Origin: an uncultured Clostridia bacterium | Lineage (GTDB): Bacteria; Bacillota_A; Clostridia; TANB77; CAG-508 | Length of the DNA: 15,600 nt | Assembly (NCBI GenBank): GCA_947594095.1 | Contig: CANQEA010000028.1 | Span: 1-15,600, forward strand | Direction of reading: 5' to 3' | In this document: positions 7,512-14,129 of the stretch, piece after piece | Layout: the number at the start of each line of letters is the position of its first letter | How positions within the stretch are numbered: the first letter of the stretch is position 1 | Notes under the pieces: generated by a model | Databases searched by the model: none | What the model saw: only the letters and a program-made list of their open reading frames with translations | What the model was told of the DNA's origin: nothing | Program-made: the position numbers and the translations under genes

Positions 7512-7746
7512 AATGGTCAAAAAATAATCAGCATCTTGCGTCGTTAGATTTCGTTTAAAATCAAATCAACGTGCAATAGCACGCCTCATTGATTTTAAAC
7601 TCATCTGCCTAGCAATATACTAATTCTTTTTCGACCTAGTATATAAAAAAGGCGTATACGCTTGACGTATAAATAAAATTTTCTTGCCAAAATTTAATTC
7701 TTTTCGGACAGTAAATGCGGAAACAAAACGTTAAACGGAGGATGAA
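7512..7746 (+). repeat. Hairpin-rich intergenic element between rpoD and the MscS gene
   Basis: No gene is visible here, and the composition is richer in CG dinucleotides than the flanks. Several inverted repeats follow one another. GTTTAAAATCAA (7553-7564) pairs with TTGATTTTAAAC (7589-7600), enclosing CGTGC/GCACG around AATA. ATATACTA (7615-7622) pairs with TAGTATAT (7637-7644). GCGTATACGC is a perfect palindrome at 7652-7661, and TATACG/CGTATA (7655-7671) is an overlapping alternative. AAATTTT/AAAATTT follows at about 7674-7694. None has a clear run of T after it, so this is not a simple terminator. It may be a dispersed repeat, a structured 3' or 5' UTR, or a small RNA. Confidence 0.55.
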
Positions 7747-8817
7747 ATGGAACAAATACAAGATTTTATTGCAAATATAGTAGCAATCAAAGAATTAGAC
7801 ATTGTTATTGCAATTGCAATTATAGTGCTTTTTAGAATTTTTAGTGCATCGCTTTCATATATCATTATTAAGATGTTTAAGTTTAAAACTAAAAATCAAA
7901 AAAAGATAAAAGAAAGTGCTTTTTATAAACCATTAATTACATTTATTAGATTATTAGGGATATATATAGCAGTAGTATTTTTAAAAGAACCATTTAATAT
8001 TAGTGAAGATATTATGGAATTTGCCAAAAAGCTATTCATAATATTTAGTACAATCTTATGTAGTAAAGGTTTTGCACTAAGCTTTACACCAGATTCATCT
8101 ATTGTAAAAAAGGTAAAGACAAGTTTTGGAAAAGAAGTAGAAGACAGCATATTAATTTTTATACTAAAATTAATAAGAGGAATAATTTATGTAAGTGCAG
8201 GCTTTATTGTATTAAATGTTCTTGGAATTAACTTAAATGGTTTAGTTGCAGGACTTGGTATTGGTGGTGTAATAATTACACTTGCTGCACAAGACACAGC
8301 AAAAAATTTATTTGGTGGACTAGTAATATTTTTAGATAGACCATTTGTTGTTGGCGATTGGATAGAAGTAGACACATTTGAAGGAACAGTAGAAGATATT
8401 ACATTTAGAAGTACAAGAGTAAGAACATTTGAAAATTCTTTAGTAAATATACCAAATTCAGTTATAGCAAATGCATCTATTATAAATTGGAGCAAAATGG
8501 AAAAAAGAAGATACAAAACAAATTTATGCCTAGAGCTTGATACACCACTAGATAAATTAGAAATTTTTAAACAAAGAGTGCATGAGATGTTGAGATCAAA
8601 TGACACAGTTGCAGATGAATCTATAATTGTTAGGTTTGACTCTATTGTAGACAATGGAATAAATGTACTAATATCAAGCTATACCGAATCTGTAGACTAT
8701 GTAAGTTATTTAGAAGAAAGAGAAAAGATAAATTACAAAATTATGAGAATACTAAAAGAAGAAAATATAGAACTTGCCTATGATACAAAAACAATATATA
8801 CAAAAACAGCCAATTAA
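7747..8817 (+). CDS. MscS-family small-conductance mechanosensitive ion channel
   Basis: Membrane channel that opens under tension during hypo-osmotic shock to release solutes. The 356-residue protein has hydrophobic segments at about 12-33, 62-80 and 92-110. The pore helix region follows (FIVLNVLGINLNGLVAGLGIGGVIITLAAQDTAKNLFGGLVIF), with the Gly/Ala pattern typical of MscS TM3, and then the beta domain signature DRPFVVGDWIEVDTFEGTVEDITFRSTRVRTFENSLVNIPNS and the C-terminal alpha/beta domain. GGAGG at 7737-7741 is 5 nt before the ATG. It is transcribed alone: an inverted-repeat-rich gap precedes it, and a perfect 13-bp hairpin overlaps its stop codon. It could equally be named YnaI/MscM-like; the family is certain, conductance class is not. 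Confidence 0.95.
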   Translation: MEQIQDFIANIVAIKELDIVIAIAIIVLFRIFSASLSYIIIKMFKFKTKNQKKIKESAFYKPLITFIRLLGIYIAVVFLKEPFNISEDIMEFAKKLFIIFSTILCSKGFALSFTPDSSIVKKVKTSFGKEVEDSILIFILKLIRGIIYVSAGFIVLNVLGINLNGLVAGLGIGGVIITLAAQDTAKNLFGGLVIFLDRPFVVGDWIEVDTFEGTVEDITFRSTRVRTFENSLVNIPNSVIANASIINWSKMEKRRYKTNLCLELDTPLDKLEIFKQRVHEMLRSNDTVADESIIVRFDSIVDNGINVLISSYTESVDYVSYLEEREKINYKIMRILKEENIELAYDTKTIYTKTAN

Positions 8818-8837
8818 AGAGAAGTCTTTAATTGGCT
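8808..8837 (+). terminator. Hairpin terminator after the MscS gene
   Basis: AGCCAATTAAAGA (8808-8820) and TCTTTAATTGGCT (8825-8837) form a perfect 13-bp stem with a GAAG loop. The arm contains the stop codon of the channel gene. The T tract after it (CTCTCTT) is weak. Confidence 0.7.
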
Positions 8838-8883
8838 CTCTTAAAAAACAAAAATATTTCACAAAAAAGACATAAAACTATTT

Positions 8884-8900
8884 TATAATATAACTATAAT
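8884..8900 (+). promoter_or_regulatory. Possible -10 elements for the two-component operon
   Basis: Two TATAAT hexamers (8884-8889 and 8895-8900) lie upstream of the regulator. Neither has a good -35 at normal spacing; TTCACA at 8858-8863 is 20 nt from the first. A promoter that needs an activator, possibly the regulator itself, would look like this, but that is a guess. Confidence 0.35.
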
Positions 8901-8921
8901 TTATGAGAGAAGGTATAATAA

Positions 8922-9596
8922 ATGTTAAATAATTATATTTTAGTTGTAGATGATGAGCAAAGAATGAGAAAGTTAATTAAAGATTTTTTGTCGGCAAAAG
9001 GATATAGCGTATTAGAAGCAGAAGATGGAGAAAAAGCATTAGAAGTATATGAACAAAATAGAAATAAAATAATGTTAATTCTATTAGATGTTATGATGCC
9101 AAAGTTAGATGGTTGGTCTGTTTTAAGACAAATAAGACAAGACTCAAAAGTTCCAATTATTATGCTAACAGCAAGAGGAGAAGAACAAGATGAATTATTT
9201 GGATTTGAATTAGGTGTAGATGAGTACATATCTAAACCATTTAGCCCTAAAATATTAGTTGCAAGAGTAGAAGCAATTTTAAAAAGAACAGGTACTGAAA
9301 GTAAAGGAACAATAGAATTTGAAGGAATTGAAATAGATAAAGAAGGAAGAACCGTAAAAGTAGATGGCAAAGCAATTGAACTAAGTTTAAGAGAATATGA
9401 ACTATTATTATATTTAATAGAAAATCAAAATATAGCATTATCAAGAGATAAAATCTTAAACAATGTATGGAATTATGACTATTATGGAGATTCTAGAACA
9501 ATAGACAGTCATATTAAAAAAATTAGACACAAGTTAGGAAAAAAAGGAAAATATATTAGGACAGTAAGAGGAGTGGGGTATAAAGTTGAAAGATAA
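8922..9596 (+). CDS. OmpR/PhoB-family response regulator
   Basis: Cytoplasmic transcription factor activated by phosphorylation. The receiver domain (about 1-118) shows the acidic pair D10/D11, the phosphoacceptor D56 in LLDVMMPKLDG, T83 and K105 (SKPF). The C-terminal winged helix (about 130-224) ends with the typical SRDKILNNVWNYDYYGDSRTIDSHIKKIRHKLG...IRTVRGVGYKVE. AGAAGG (8908-8913) sits 8 nt before the ATG. Its last 11 bases overlap the start of the histidine kinase, so the pair is translationally coupled. The closest general type is the regulator partner of VanS/PhoR-like kinases. The signal and target genes cannot be read from the sequence, although cell-wall genes follow downstream. 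Confidence 0.96.
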   Translation: MLNNYILVVDDEQRMRKLIKDFLSAKGYSVLEAEDGEKALEVYEQNRNKIMLILLDVMMPKLDGWSVLRQIRQDSKVPIIMLTARGEEQDELFGFELGVDEYISKPFSPKILVARVEAILKRTGTESKGTIEFEGIEIDKEGRTVKVDGKAIELSLREYELLLYLIENQNIALSRDKILNNVWNYDYYGDSRTIDSHIKKIRHKLGKKGKYIRTVRGVGYKVER

Positions 9597-11091
9597 AATA
9601 AAAAATGCTTTATGTTCTGTAAGAGCAAGGTTATTTTTTACAATAAGTTTAGTTATTTTAGGAATCATTAGTTTCCTGATTTTAGTAAATAATCTTATTT
9701 TTGGAAAGTTTTATTTATATAGTAAAACACAATCATTAAAATCAGTATATAATATGGTAAATAATTATTACAACAAAGCACAAAATATAGATATTGAGTC
9801 AGAGCTAGAACAAATTGCAATAAAAAATAATTTTGATATTTTAATAAAAAACAACCAAAATGTTAATATATACACATCTAATAATAAAGATTTTTTAGCT
9901 ACACTAGGTCAAATGAACGAAATGACAAGTAATTCTAACCGTAATAATACACAAATTATAGAAGAACAAGAAAATTATAATATAAAGAGAATGAAAGACA
10001 TAAGAAATGGTATAACTTATGTACTACTTTCGGCAAGACTTGACAATTCATATTTGTTATACATAAGAATTCCTATTACATCAATAGAAGAAAGTGTAAA
10101 AATATCAAATAATTTCCTGTATTTAATGGCAGGATGTGCAATACTTGTTGCTGCAATTTTGGTTTTTGTTATTTCGAGAAGATTTACAGAGCCAATTTTA
10201 GAGTTAAATGATATAGCAAAAAAGATGTCTAAATTAGACTTTAGTAAAAAATATAAAGAAACAGACACAGATGACGAAATAAATGATTTAGGAAAAAGTA
10301 TTAATATAATGTCAGATAAACTTGAAAAAACAATTAAACAACTTAAACAAGCAAACATTGAACTAGAAAAGGATATTGAGGAAAAATCACAAATAGATGA
10401 AATGAGAAAGAGTTTCATCTCAGATGTATCACATGAATTAAAGACACCAATTGCCCTAATACAAGGTTACAGTGAAGGGCTTCTTGAAAATGTTAATACA
10501 GACGAAGAAAGCAGAAAGTTTTATGCAGAAGTCATTTTAGATGAATCAGAAAAAATGGACAAATTAGTTAAACAATTATTAGAACTCATGAAACTAGAAT
10601 ATGGGAAAAGGGATTTTAATGATAAAGAATTTAACATTGTTGAACTAGAAAAAGAAGTAGTAAGAAAATCAAAAGTTATGATCGATGAAAAAGATATTGA
10701 AATAAAATTTGAAACTCCTGATGAATTAAATGTTTTTGCTGATGATTTTTACATCGAGCAAGTAGTTACAAATTATTTAACAAATGCAATAAAAAATGTA
10801 GAAGCGGTAAATGGAGAATGTTTTATTAAAATTGAAAATGAAGTAAATGTAGAAAAAAATAAAGTAAGAGTAAAAGTATTTAACACAGGTGCAAATATTC
10901 CAGAAGAAGTTTTACCAAAAATTTGGAATAGGTTTTATAAGCAAGATGAGTCAAGAAGTAGAGAAAATGGTGGATCTGGAATTGGGCTTTCAATTGTAAA
11001 AGCAATTATGAATAACTACGAAAATGACTATGGTGTTATAAATAAAGAAAATGGAGTAGAATTTTATTTCGAATTAGATCTAAAAATGTAA
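9586..11091 (+). CDS. Membrane sensor histidine kinase, VanS/PhoR-like
   Basis: Partner of the preceding regulator. The 501 residues contain TM1 (about 16-38), an extracytoplasmic sensor loop of about 135 residues rich in Asn, TM2 (about 176-197), a HAMP linker (RRFTEPILELNDIAKKMSKLDF), a coiled stretch, the phosphoacceptor box with H283 in SDVSHELKTPIALIQGY, and the ATPase domain. The ATPase domain has the N box (VVTNYLTNAIKNV), the G1 box (FNTGANIPEEVLPKIWNRFYKQDESRS) and the G2 box (GGSGIGLSIVKAI). The start is TTG at 9586, inside the regulator gene, with GGGG at 9575-9578. A 21-bp hairpin follows its stop. The FNTG...IPEE..PKIWNRFYK form is common among kinases that respond to envelope stress or antibiotics, but the ligand is unknown. 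Confidence 0.95.
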   Translation: MKDKIKNALCSVRARLFFTISLVILGIISFLILVNNLIFGKFYLYSKTQSLKSVYNMVNNYYNKAQNIDIESELEQIAIKNNFDILIKNNQNVNIYTSNNKDFLATLGQMNEMTSNSNRNNTQIIEEQENYNIKRMKDIRNGITYVLLSARLDNSYLLYIRIPITSIEESVKISNNFLYLMAGCAILVAAILVFVISRRFTEPILELNDIAKKMSKLDFSKKYKETDTDDEINDLGKSINIMSDKLEKTIKQLKQANIELEKDIEEKSQIDEMRKSFISDVSHELKTPIALIQGYSEGLLENVNTDEESRKFYAEVILDESEKMDKLVKQLLELMKLEYGKRDFNDKEFNIVELEKEVVRKSKVMIDEKDIEIKFETPDELNVFADDFYIEQVVTNYLTNAIKNVEAVNGECFIKIENEVNVEKNKVRVKVFNTGANIPEEVLPKIWNRFYKQDESRSRENGGSGIGLSIVKAIMNNYENDYGVINKENGVEFYFELDLKM

Positions 11092-11134
11092 GAAATGCTA
11101 ATGAACTTTGAGTAAAGTTCATTAGCATTTCTTA
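11089..11134. terminator. Bidirectional terminator between convergent genes
   Basis: A perfect 21-bp stem: 11089-11109 pairs with 11114-11134 around a GAGT loop. The left arm begins with the stop codon of the kinase and the right arm ends 7 nt before the stop of the minus-strand glycosyltransferase, so it serves both. Short T-rich flanks follow on each side. Confidence 0.85.
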
Positions 11135-11141
11135 GTATATT

Positions 11142-11828
11142 TTATAAAATTGTATTTGCTTCTGCATTTGAAATAAATCCATAATCAACCATAGCTTTTA
11201 TAACTTGAGCTTGTCTTTGTTTTGCAAGAACTGGATTAATAGTTGGAGCATATATTGAAGGTGCATTTGGAACACCAGCAAGCATAGATGCTTCATTTAA
11301 ATCTAAATCTTTTGGCTCTTTTTTGTAATAAAATTGAGAAGCATCATATATTCCATACTGTCCTTCTCCAAAATAAGCAGTATTGACATATACTTCAAAG
11401 ATATCATTTTTAGAAAAGTTTTTTTCTAAATCAAAAGATGCCATAATTTCAGCAAGTTTCCTTATAAAACTTTGGTCTTGATTAAATACAACATTTTTAG
11501 CAACTTGTTGTGTAATTGTACTTCCACCTTGTTCTAATTCGCCTTCTTTAATGTTAGAAAAAAATGCACGACCAATAGCAATAAAATCCACTGGACCATG
11601 GTCATAATATCTATGGTCCTCAATTGCAATAACTGCATTTATATAATTTTTAGGCAAATTATCAAACTTAACAAAATGCTCTTTTTTTTGTATTTCTTCA
11701 ACTCTAGTAACTAGTGGCTTTTCTTTAATAGCTTCAGAATAGTAAGAATAACCTATAATAAAAAGAATACTAGCTAACACAATAAATAATATTAAAAGAA
11801 CTAATAATACTTTTCTTATTATTTTCAT
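11142..11828 (-). CDS. mtgA: Monofunctional peptidoglycan glycosyltransferase (GT51)
   Basis: Polymerises lipid II into glycan strands on the outer face of the membrane. The 228-residue protein has one N-terminal membrane anchor (about 6-27) and then only the GT51 domain. Visible motifs are IAIEDHRYYDHG with the catalytic E70, GGSTITQQVAKN (101-112), RKLAEIMASFDLEKNFSKNDIFEVYVN with E127, and YFGEGQYGI...EASMLAGVPNAPSIYAP. There is no transpeptidase domain, so it is an MtgA/SgtB-type enzyme rather than a class A PBP; the end at NAEANTIL is a natural end of the GT domain. The gene lies 26 nt after a small XRE regulator on the same strand and is probably in one operon with it. GAGAGGAA upstream is rather far from the ATG (about 14 nt). 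Confidence 0.93.
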   Translation of the reverse strand: MKIIRKVLLVLLILFIVLASILFIIGYSYYSEAIKEKPLVTRVEEIQKKEHFVKFDNLPKNYINAVIAIEDHRYYDHGPVDFIAIGRAFFSNIKEGELEQGGSTITQQVAKNVVFNQDQSFIRKLAEIMASFDLEKNFSKNDIFEVYVNTAYFGEGQYGIYDASQFYYKKEPKDLDLNEASMLAGVPNAPSIYAPTINPVLAKQRQAQVIKAMVDYGFISNAEANTIL

Positions 11829-11854
11829 ATAAAATTTTCGTTCCTCTCAAATTT

Positions 11855-12178
11855 CTATGTTTCAGCAATTGTTTTTGCAACATTATAAATTAATCTTTGT
11901 TTTTCTGTAGAGCATTTTTTTAATAATTCTGCAAATTCTTTATCTAAGTAGTTTTCAGAGTTGCTAGATGCACCACTTAAAACATATCCTTCAGATACAT
12001 CTAATAAACCACATAATTCATTTAATCTTTTTAAATTAATATGAGAATTTCCCCTTTCTACACGACTTAAAAATGCAACAGAAATATCTAATTGCTCTGC
12101 AAGTTCTTCTTGAGTGTAGTTTTTAGATAATCTTGCTTCTTTTAATCTCCTACCAATAACTTCATAATCTAATGCCAT
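11855..12178 (-). CDS. XRE-family helix-turn-helix regulator
   Basis: Small DNA-binding protein of 107 residues. Residues 8-62 form a Cro/CI-type helix-turn-helix (IGRRLKEARLSKNYTQEELAEQLDISVAFLSRVERGNSHINLKRLNELCGLLDV), followed by a short helical tail. I choose the ATG at 12178, with AAGAAAGG 12 nt before it; the ATG at 12190 is directly abutted by that same ribosome binding site. It is upstream of and co-directional with the GT51 gene, so it may control its own operon. A TAACCTA half-site lies just upstream of its ribosome binding site and is repeated as a perfect palindrome at 12338-12351, a candidate operator. Target genes are inferred from neighbourhood only. Confidence 0.9.
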   Translation of the reverse strand: MALDYEVIGRRLKEARLSKNYTQEELAEQLDISVAFLSRVERGNSHINLKRLNELCGLLDVSEGYVLSGASSNSENYLDKEFAELLKKCSTEKQRLIYNVAKTIAET

Positions 12179-12337
12179 ATTTATTACCATCCTTTCTTAG
12201 GTTAATTTTAAATTGAAATAATATTAAAATATAATTTCAATAAATTACCTTTTTATTTTTTTCATTATATATTTAATTTTAACATTTATAATATAGCATT
12301 TTATGGTTTAAATTTACAGAAACTAAAAGAATATATG

Positions 12338-12351
12338 TAACCTATAGGTTA
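12338..12351. promoter_or_regulatory. Candidate operator palindrome
   Basis: TAACCTATAGGTTA is a perfect 14-bp palindrome about 160 nt upstream of the XRE gene. The same half-site occurs as TAGGTTA at 12198-12204, just upstream of that gene's ribosome binding site. Dyads of this size suit a small XRE dimer. Confidence 0.4.
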
Positions 12352-12613
12352 AAAAACTTTTCCTATTTGTTCCATTTTTTTAAGTAAAAGCTATTATTTA
12401 TAAAAGAGAATTTTTTTAATAACATATAAAAAAACACATATATACATGTATTTGTGAGTAAGATTACACAAAAAATAATTAATTCAAAATTTAAAATTTA
12501 AAGAAAAATCAAGAAAAAACGAGTATAAATTAGTAAAATTTAGCAAAAATGGAATTATTTAGAAAAAGATATGGTTAAAAATGAACAATTAGAATATTTT
12601 GCGTATACATAAT

Positions 12614-12642
12614 TTGCTTTTGGAGAGAATATATTGTATAAT
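12614..12642 (+). promoter_or_regulatory. Promoter of the M23 peptidase gene
   Basis: TTGCTT (12614-12619), 17-nt spacer, TATAAT (12637-12642). The ribosome binding site AGAAGGAG lies 26 nt further on. Confidence 0.75.
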
Positions 12643-12684
12643 AAATAGTATCGCGTTAAAAAATTTAAGAAGGAGTGAAAGCGT

Positions 12685-13680
12685 ATTTTAAAAAAGAAAG
12701 TTAAATATTATACAAAAGAAATCATCAAGTTTTTCAATATCGGTATACTAGCTTTTGGTTTTATTATCGCGATAATACTTATAAAATATAAACCAATTTA
12801 TACTGTTAGCATCGAAGGGCAAGAATTAGGATATGTAAGTAATAAAGAAGCTTTAAAAGAAAGCATAAAACAAAATATAGTACAAGAAGAAAACAAAAAT
12901 GTAGATTCAGTAGATATAAATGTAACACCTGAATTTCAATTAAAACTTGTATCAAGAGAAACAAAAACAAATGAAGACGAAATCTCAAAGAAAATTGAAG
13001 AAGATACAACTGTAACATATAAATATTATGAAATAGCATATAACAATGAAAAGGTGGAATCTGTTGACACAATAGAAGAAGCCGAAAATGTTGTAAATCA
13101 AATTAAAGAGCAAAAGCAAGAAAATGAATTAAACTTAACAATTGTAGAAAAATACACAACAAACAAAGAAGAAGTTCAAACAGATGAAATAGAACTTGCA
13201 AAAAACAACGCAATTCAAAATATTAGTGAAAAACAAGTTGAAGAAGAACAAAAGAAACAAGAAGAAGAAAGAATAAAAAATATGCCAAGCATAAATGGAA
13301 TAAAGCTTGCAGTAAAACCAGTATCTGGTACAATTTCATCAAGATATGGAGTAAGTAGTAGTATTAGAAGTTCAAACCATACGGGGCTAGATATTGCTAC
13401 AGCCCAAGGTACACCAATTAAGGTAGTTGCTGATGGTACCGTAACAAATGCAAGTTATACTGGTTCATATGGTAACCTTGTAAAAATAAGTCACGGAAAT
13501 GGTATTGAAACTTGGTATGCTCACACAAGTAAAATGTATGTAAAAGTAGGCCAGACAGTTAAAGCAGGAGATGTAATTGCAGCAGTTGGCTCAACTGGAA
13601 ACTCAACAGGACCTCATTTACATTTCGAAATAAGAATAGACGGAAAACACGTAAACCCACAAAATTATTTATACAAATAA
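12685..13680 (+). CDS. Membrane-anchored M23 (LytM-type) peptidoglycan endopeptidase, apparent ATT start
   Basis: Zinc peptidase that cuts peptidoglycan cross-bridges or stem peptides outside the cell. The frame is open from a TGA at 12676 and reads LKKKVKYYTKEIIKFFNIG, a membrane helix (about 17-34), a two-part spacer with repeated YTVSIEGQELG/YYEIAYNNEKV-type segments, a Glu/Lys coiled stretch, and an M23 domain from about residue 210. Metal ligands are visible: H232 and D236 in NHTGLDIA, and H311 and H313 in GPHLHFEIR, with a further His in WYAHTSK. No ATG, GTG or TTG occurs in frame before GTG 13054, which would lose the anchor and has no ribosome binding site. AGAAGGAG (12668-12675) is 9 nt from ATT 12685, so ATT is the likely start. 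Length would be 331 aa. Confidence 0.88.
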   Translation: MLKKKVKYYTKEIIKFFNIGILAFGFIIAIILIKYKPIYTVSIEGQELGYVSNKEALKESIKQNIVQEENKNVDSVDINVTPEFQLKLVSRETKTNEDEISKKIEEDTTVTYKYYEIAYNNEKVESVDTIEEAENVVNQIKEQKQENELNLTIVEKYTTNKEEVQTDEIELAKNNAIQNISEKQVEEEQKKQEEERIKNMPSINGIKLAVKPVSGTISSRYGVSSSIRSSNHTGLDIATAQGTPIKVVADGTVTNASYTGSYGNLVKISHGNGIETWYAHTSKMYVKVGQTVKAGDVIAAVGSTGNSTGPHLHFEIRIDGKHVNPQNYLYK

Positions 13681-13760
13681 TGTCGCTATTTTGGACGTTT
13701 CTGTTTGCGACATTTATGTCGCATTTGGGACACATCTTTAAAATTTAATAATTAAATAAA

Positions 13761-13813
13761 TGAGGCGAAAAACTTTTAAAGGTTATCTGCCTCAATATTT
13801 TTTGCTTTTTTTG
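13761..13813 (+). terminator. Rho-independent terminator of the M23 gene
   Basis: TGAGGC (13761-13766) pairs with GCCTCA (13789-13794), with a smaller internal helix, followed by ATTTTTTGCTTTTTTT. Confidence 0.75.
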
Positions 13814-13959
13814 GGACGGGGTCAAAAAACATCAAAGTAAAACAATGAGCCTAGTTGATCTAGTGTGTACATTTTTTAATTTATAAATTTTGAATATGGA
13901 ATTTTTTCAAAGAAAAGTTACCATTTACAGCAAATTCTTCTAGCTCTTATAAATACCTA

Positions 13960-13988
13960 TTGACAAAATATAAAAAACGATATATTAT
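13960..13988 (+). promoter_or_regulatory. Promoter of the Rpn-like nuclease gene
   Basis: TTGACA (13960-13965), 17-nt spacer, TATTAT (13983-13988); an overlapping TATAAT at 13986-13991 would give a 20-nt spacer. A leader of about 135 nt follows before the ATG. Confidence 0.6.
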
Positions 13989-14129
13989 AATGTTACTTTT
14001 AAATTACATTCTATTTTTATAGACTTTAAAATCACAATTTTATTTAACTATTTAAACTTTTTATTCTATATTTATATCTACGAACCACATCAAAAAAATT
14101 CAAAAAAGAAAGAAGGCGATAAAGCGTTT

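Larger units (their letters stand above)
12199..12684. other. Very AT-rich divergent intergenic region
   Basis: I see no coding region here. It holds the leader of the minus-strand XRE operon and the promoter of the plus-strand M23 gene. Notable sequences are an inverted repeat ATTGAAAT (12212-12219)/ATTTCAAT (12234-12241), the 14-bp palindrome at 12338-12351, a 10-bp palindrome ATACATGTAT (12442-12451), and the promoter at 12614-12642. No clear minus-strand promoter could be chosen with confidence. Confidence 0.6.
13681..14129. other. Intergenic region with GC-rich palindromes, a terminator and a promoter
   Basis: No gene is visible. TGTCGC (13681-13686), GCGACA (13707-13712) and TGTCGC (13717-13722) can form two mutually exclusive hairpins. 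GGGAC recurs near 13728 and after the terminator at about 13815 (GGGACGGGGTC). These GC-rich words contrast with the surrounding AT-rich DNA and resemble REP-type or IS200/IS605-linked palindromes. The terminator at 13761-13813 and the promoter at 13960-13988 are listed separately. The rest is AT-rich with no feature I recognise. Confidence 0.5.

Noticed and set aside
12421..12460. CACA...TGTG around ATACATGTAT as an operator
   Set aside because: The outer arms are not symmetric about the palindrome centre; only the inner 10 bp is a true dyad, which is expected by chance in AT-rich DNA.
12675..12704. GTG 12675 as the M23 start
   Set aside because: It overlaps the last base of the Shine-Dalgarno sequence and its frame stops after nine codons unless a base is skipped.
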